Source: GBS-DC sp964451985 (GTDB lineage Bacteria; Armatimonadota; Fimbriimonadia; Fimbriimonadales; GBS-DC). Taken from it: a stretch of DNA of 14,481 nt. The stretch is taken from positions 1 through 14,481 of the forward strand of contig CAYVKB010000062.1 of the NCBI GenBank assembly GCA_964451985.1, written 5' to 3'. Of the stretch, positions 14,455 to 14,481 are shown piece by piece. A program made the position numbers and the translations under genes. Every line of letters begins with the position of its first letter. The first letter of the stretch is position 1. The notes under the pieces are model-generated. The model saw only the letters and a program-made list of their open reading frames with translations, had not been told where the DNA came from and ran no database searches.

Positions 14455-14481
14455 CGGCTTTTTATCTTCCCTTTCCCCCCT

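Overview
The window is GC-rich bacterial DNA, densely packed with ordinary chromosomal genes on both strands. I see no phage, transposon, CRISPR array, rRNA or tRNA. The lineage cannot be fixed from the sequence. A cyclic-di-AMP PII-like receptor, a flagellin, an RseB/LolA-like exported protein, a BON protein, secreted tandem DUF1080 and GH2 proteins and a monoamine-oxidase-like flavoenzyme together would suit a flagellated, sugar-scavenging bacterium such as an Armatimonadota member. That placement is inference.

Layout. Positions 35-3202 (minus strand): a secreted GH2 glycosidase lies downstream of a DarA/PstA-type c-di-AMP receptor. Positions 3375-4760 (plus): a Gre-type elongation factor is followed after 3 nt by a fumarylacetoacetase-family enzyme. 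Positions 4898-6947 (plus): a translationally coupled trio encodes an ECF sigma factor, a zinc-finger membrane anti-sigma factor and an exported RseB/LolA-like protein with a DUF4367-like tail. Positions 7026-8030 (plus): a CAP/SCP-domain lipoprotein whose reading frame runs about 280 bp into the convergent comF. Positions 7752-8708 (minus): a BON-domain protein then ComF. Positions 9005-10471 (plus): flagellin, behind a strong sigma-28-type promoter match and followed by a 17-bp-arm hairpin. Positions 10572-13138 (minus): a monoamine-oxidase-like flavoprotein overlapping larC by 4 nt. Positions 13288-14454 (plus): a secreted protein with two DUF1080 domains.

How the genes fit together. The sigma/anti-sigma/RseB-like trio has the order of the RpoE-RseA-RseB envelope-stress module and may control itself, since an ECF-like promoter match lies before it. 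A sigma-28-like box before flagellin shares a 12-bp core with a site before the CAP lipoprotein, hinting at a common flagellar sigma regulon. The GH2 and DUF1080 proteins at the two ends are both predicted exported carbohydrate-active proteins.

I did not find a clearly unprecedented system. The best leads are the CAP/comF antisense overlap, the paired sigma-28-like sites, the ECF trio with its unusual third protein, and the conserved flavin-linking cysteine in the amine oxidase coupled to larC.
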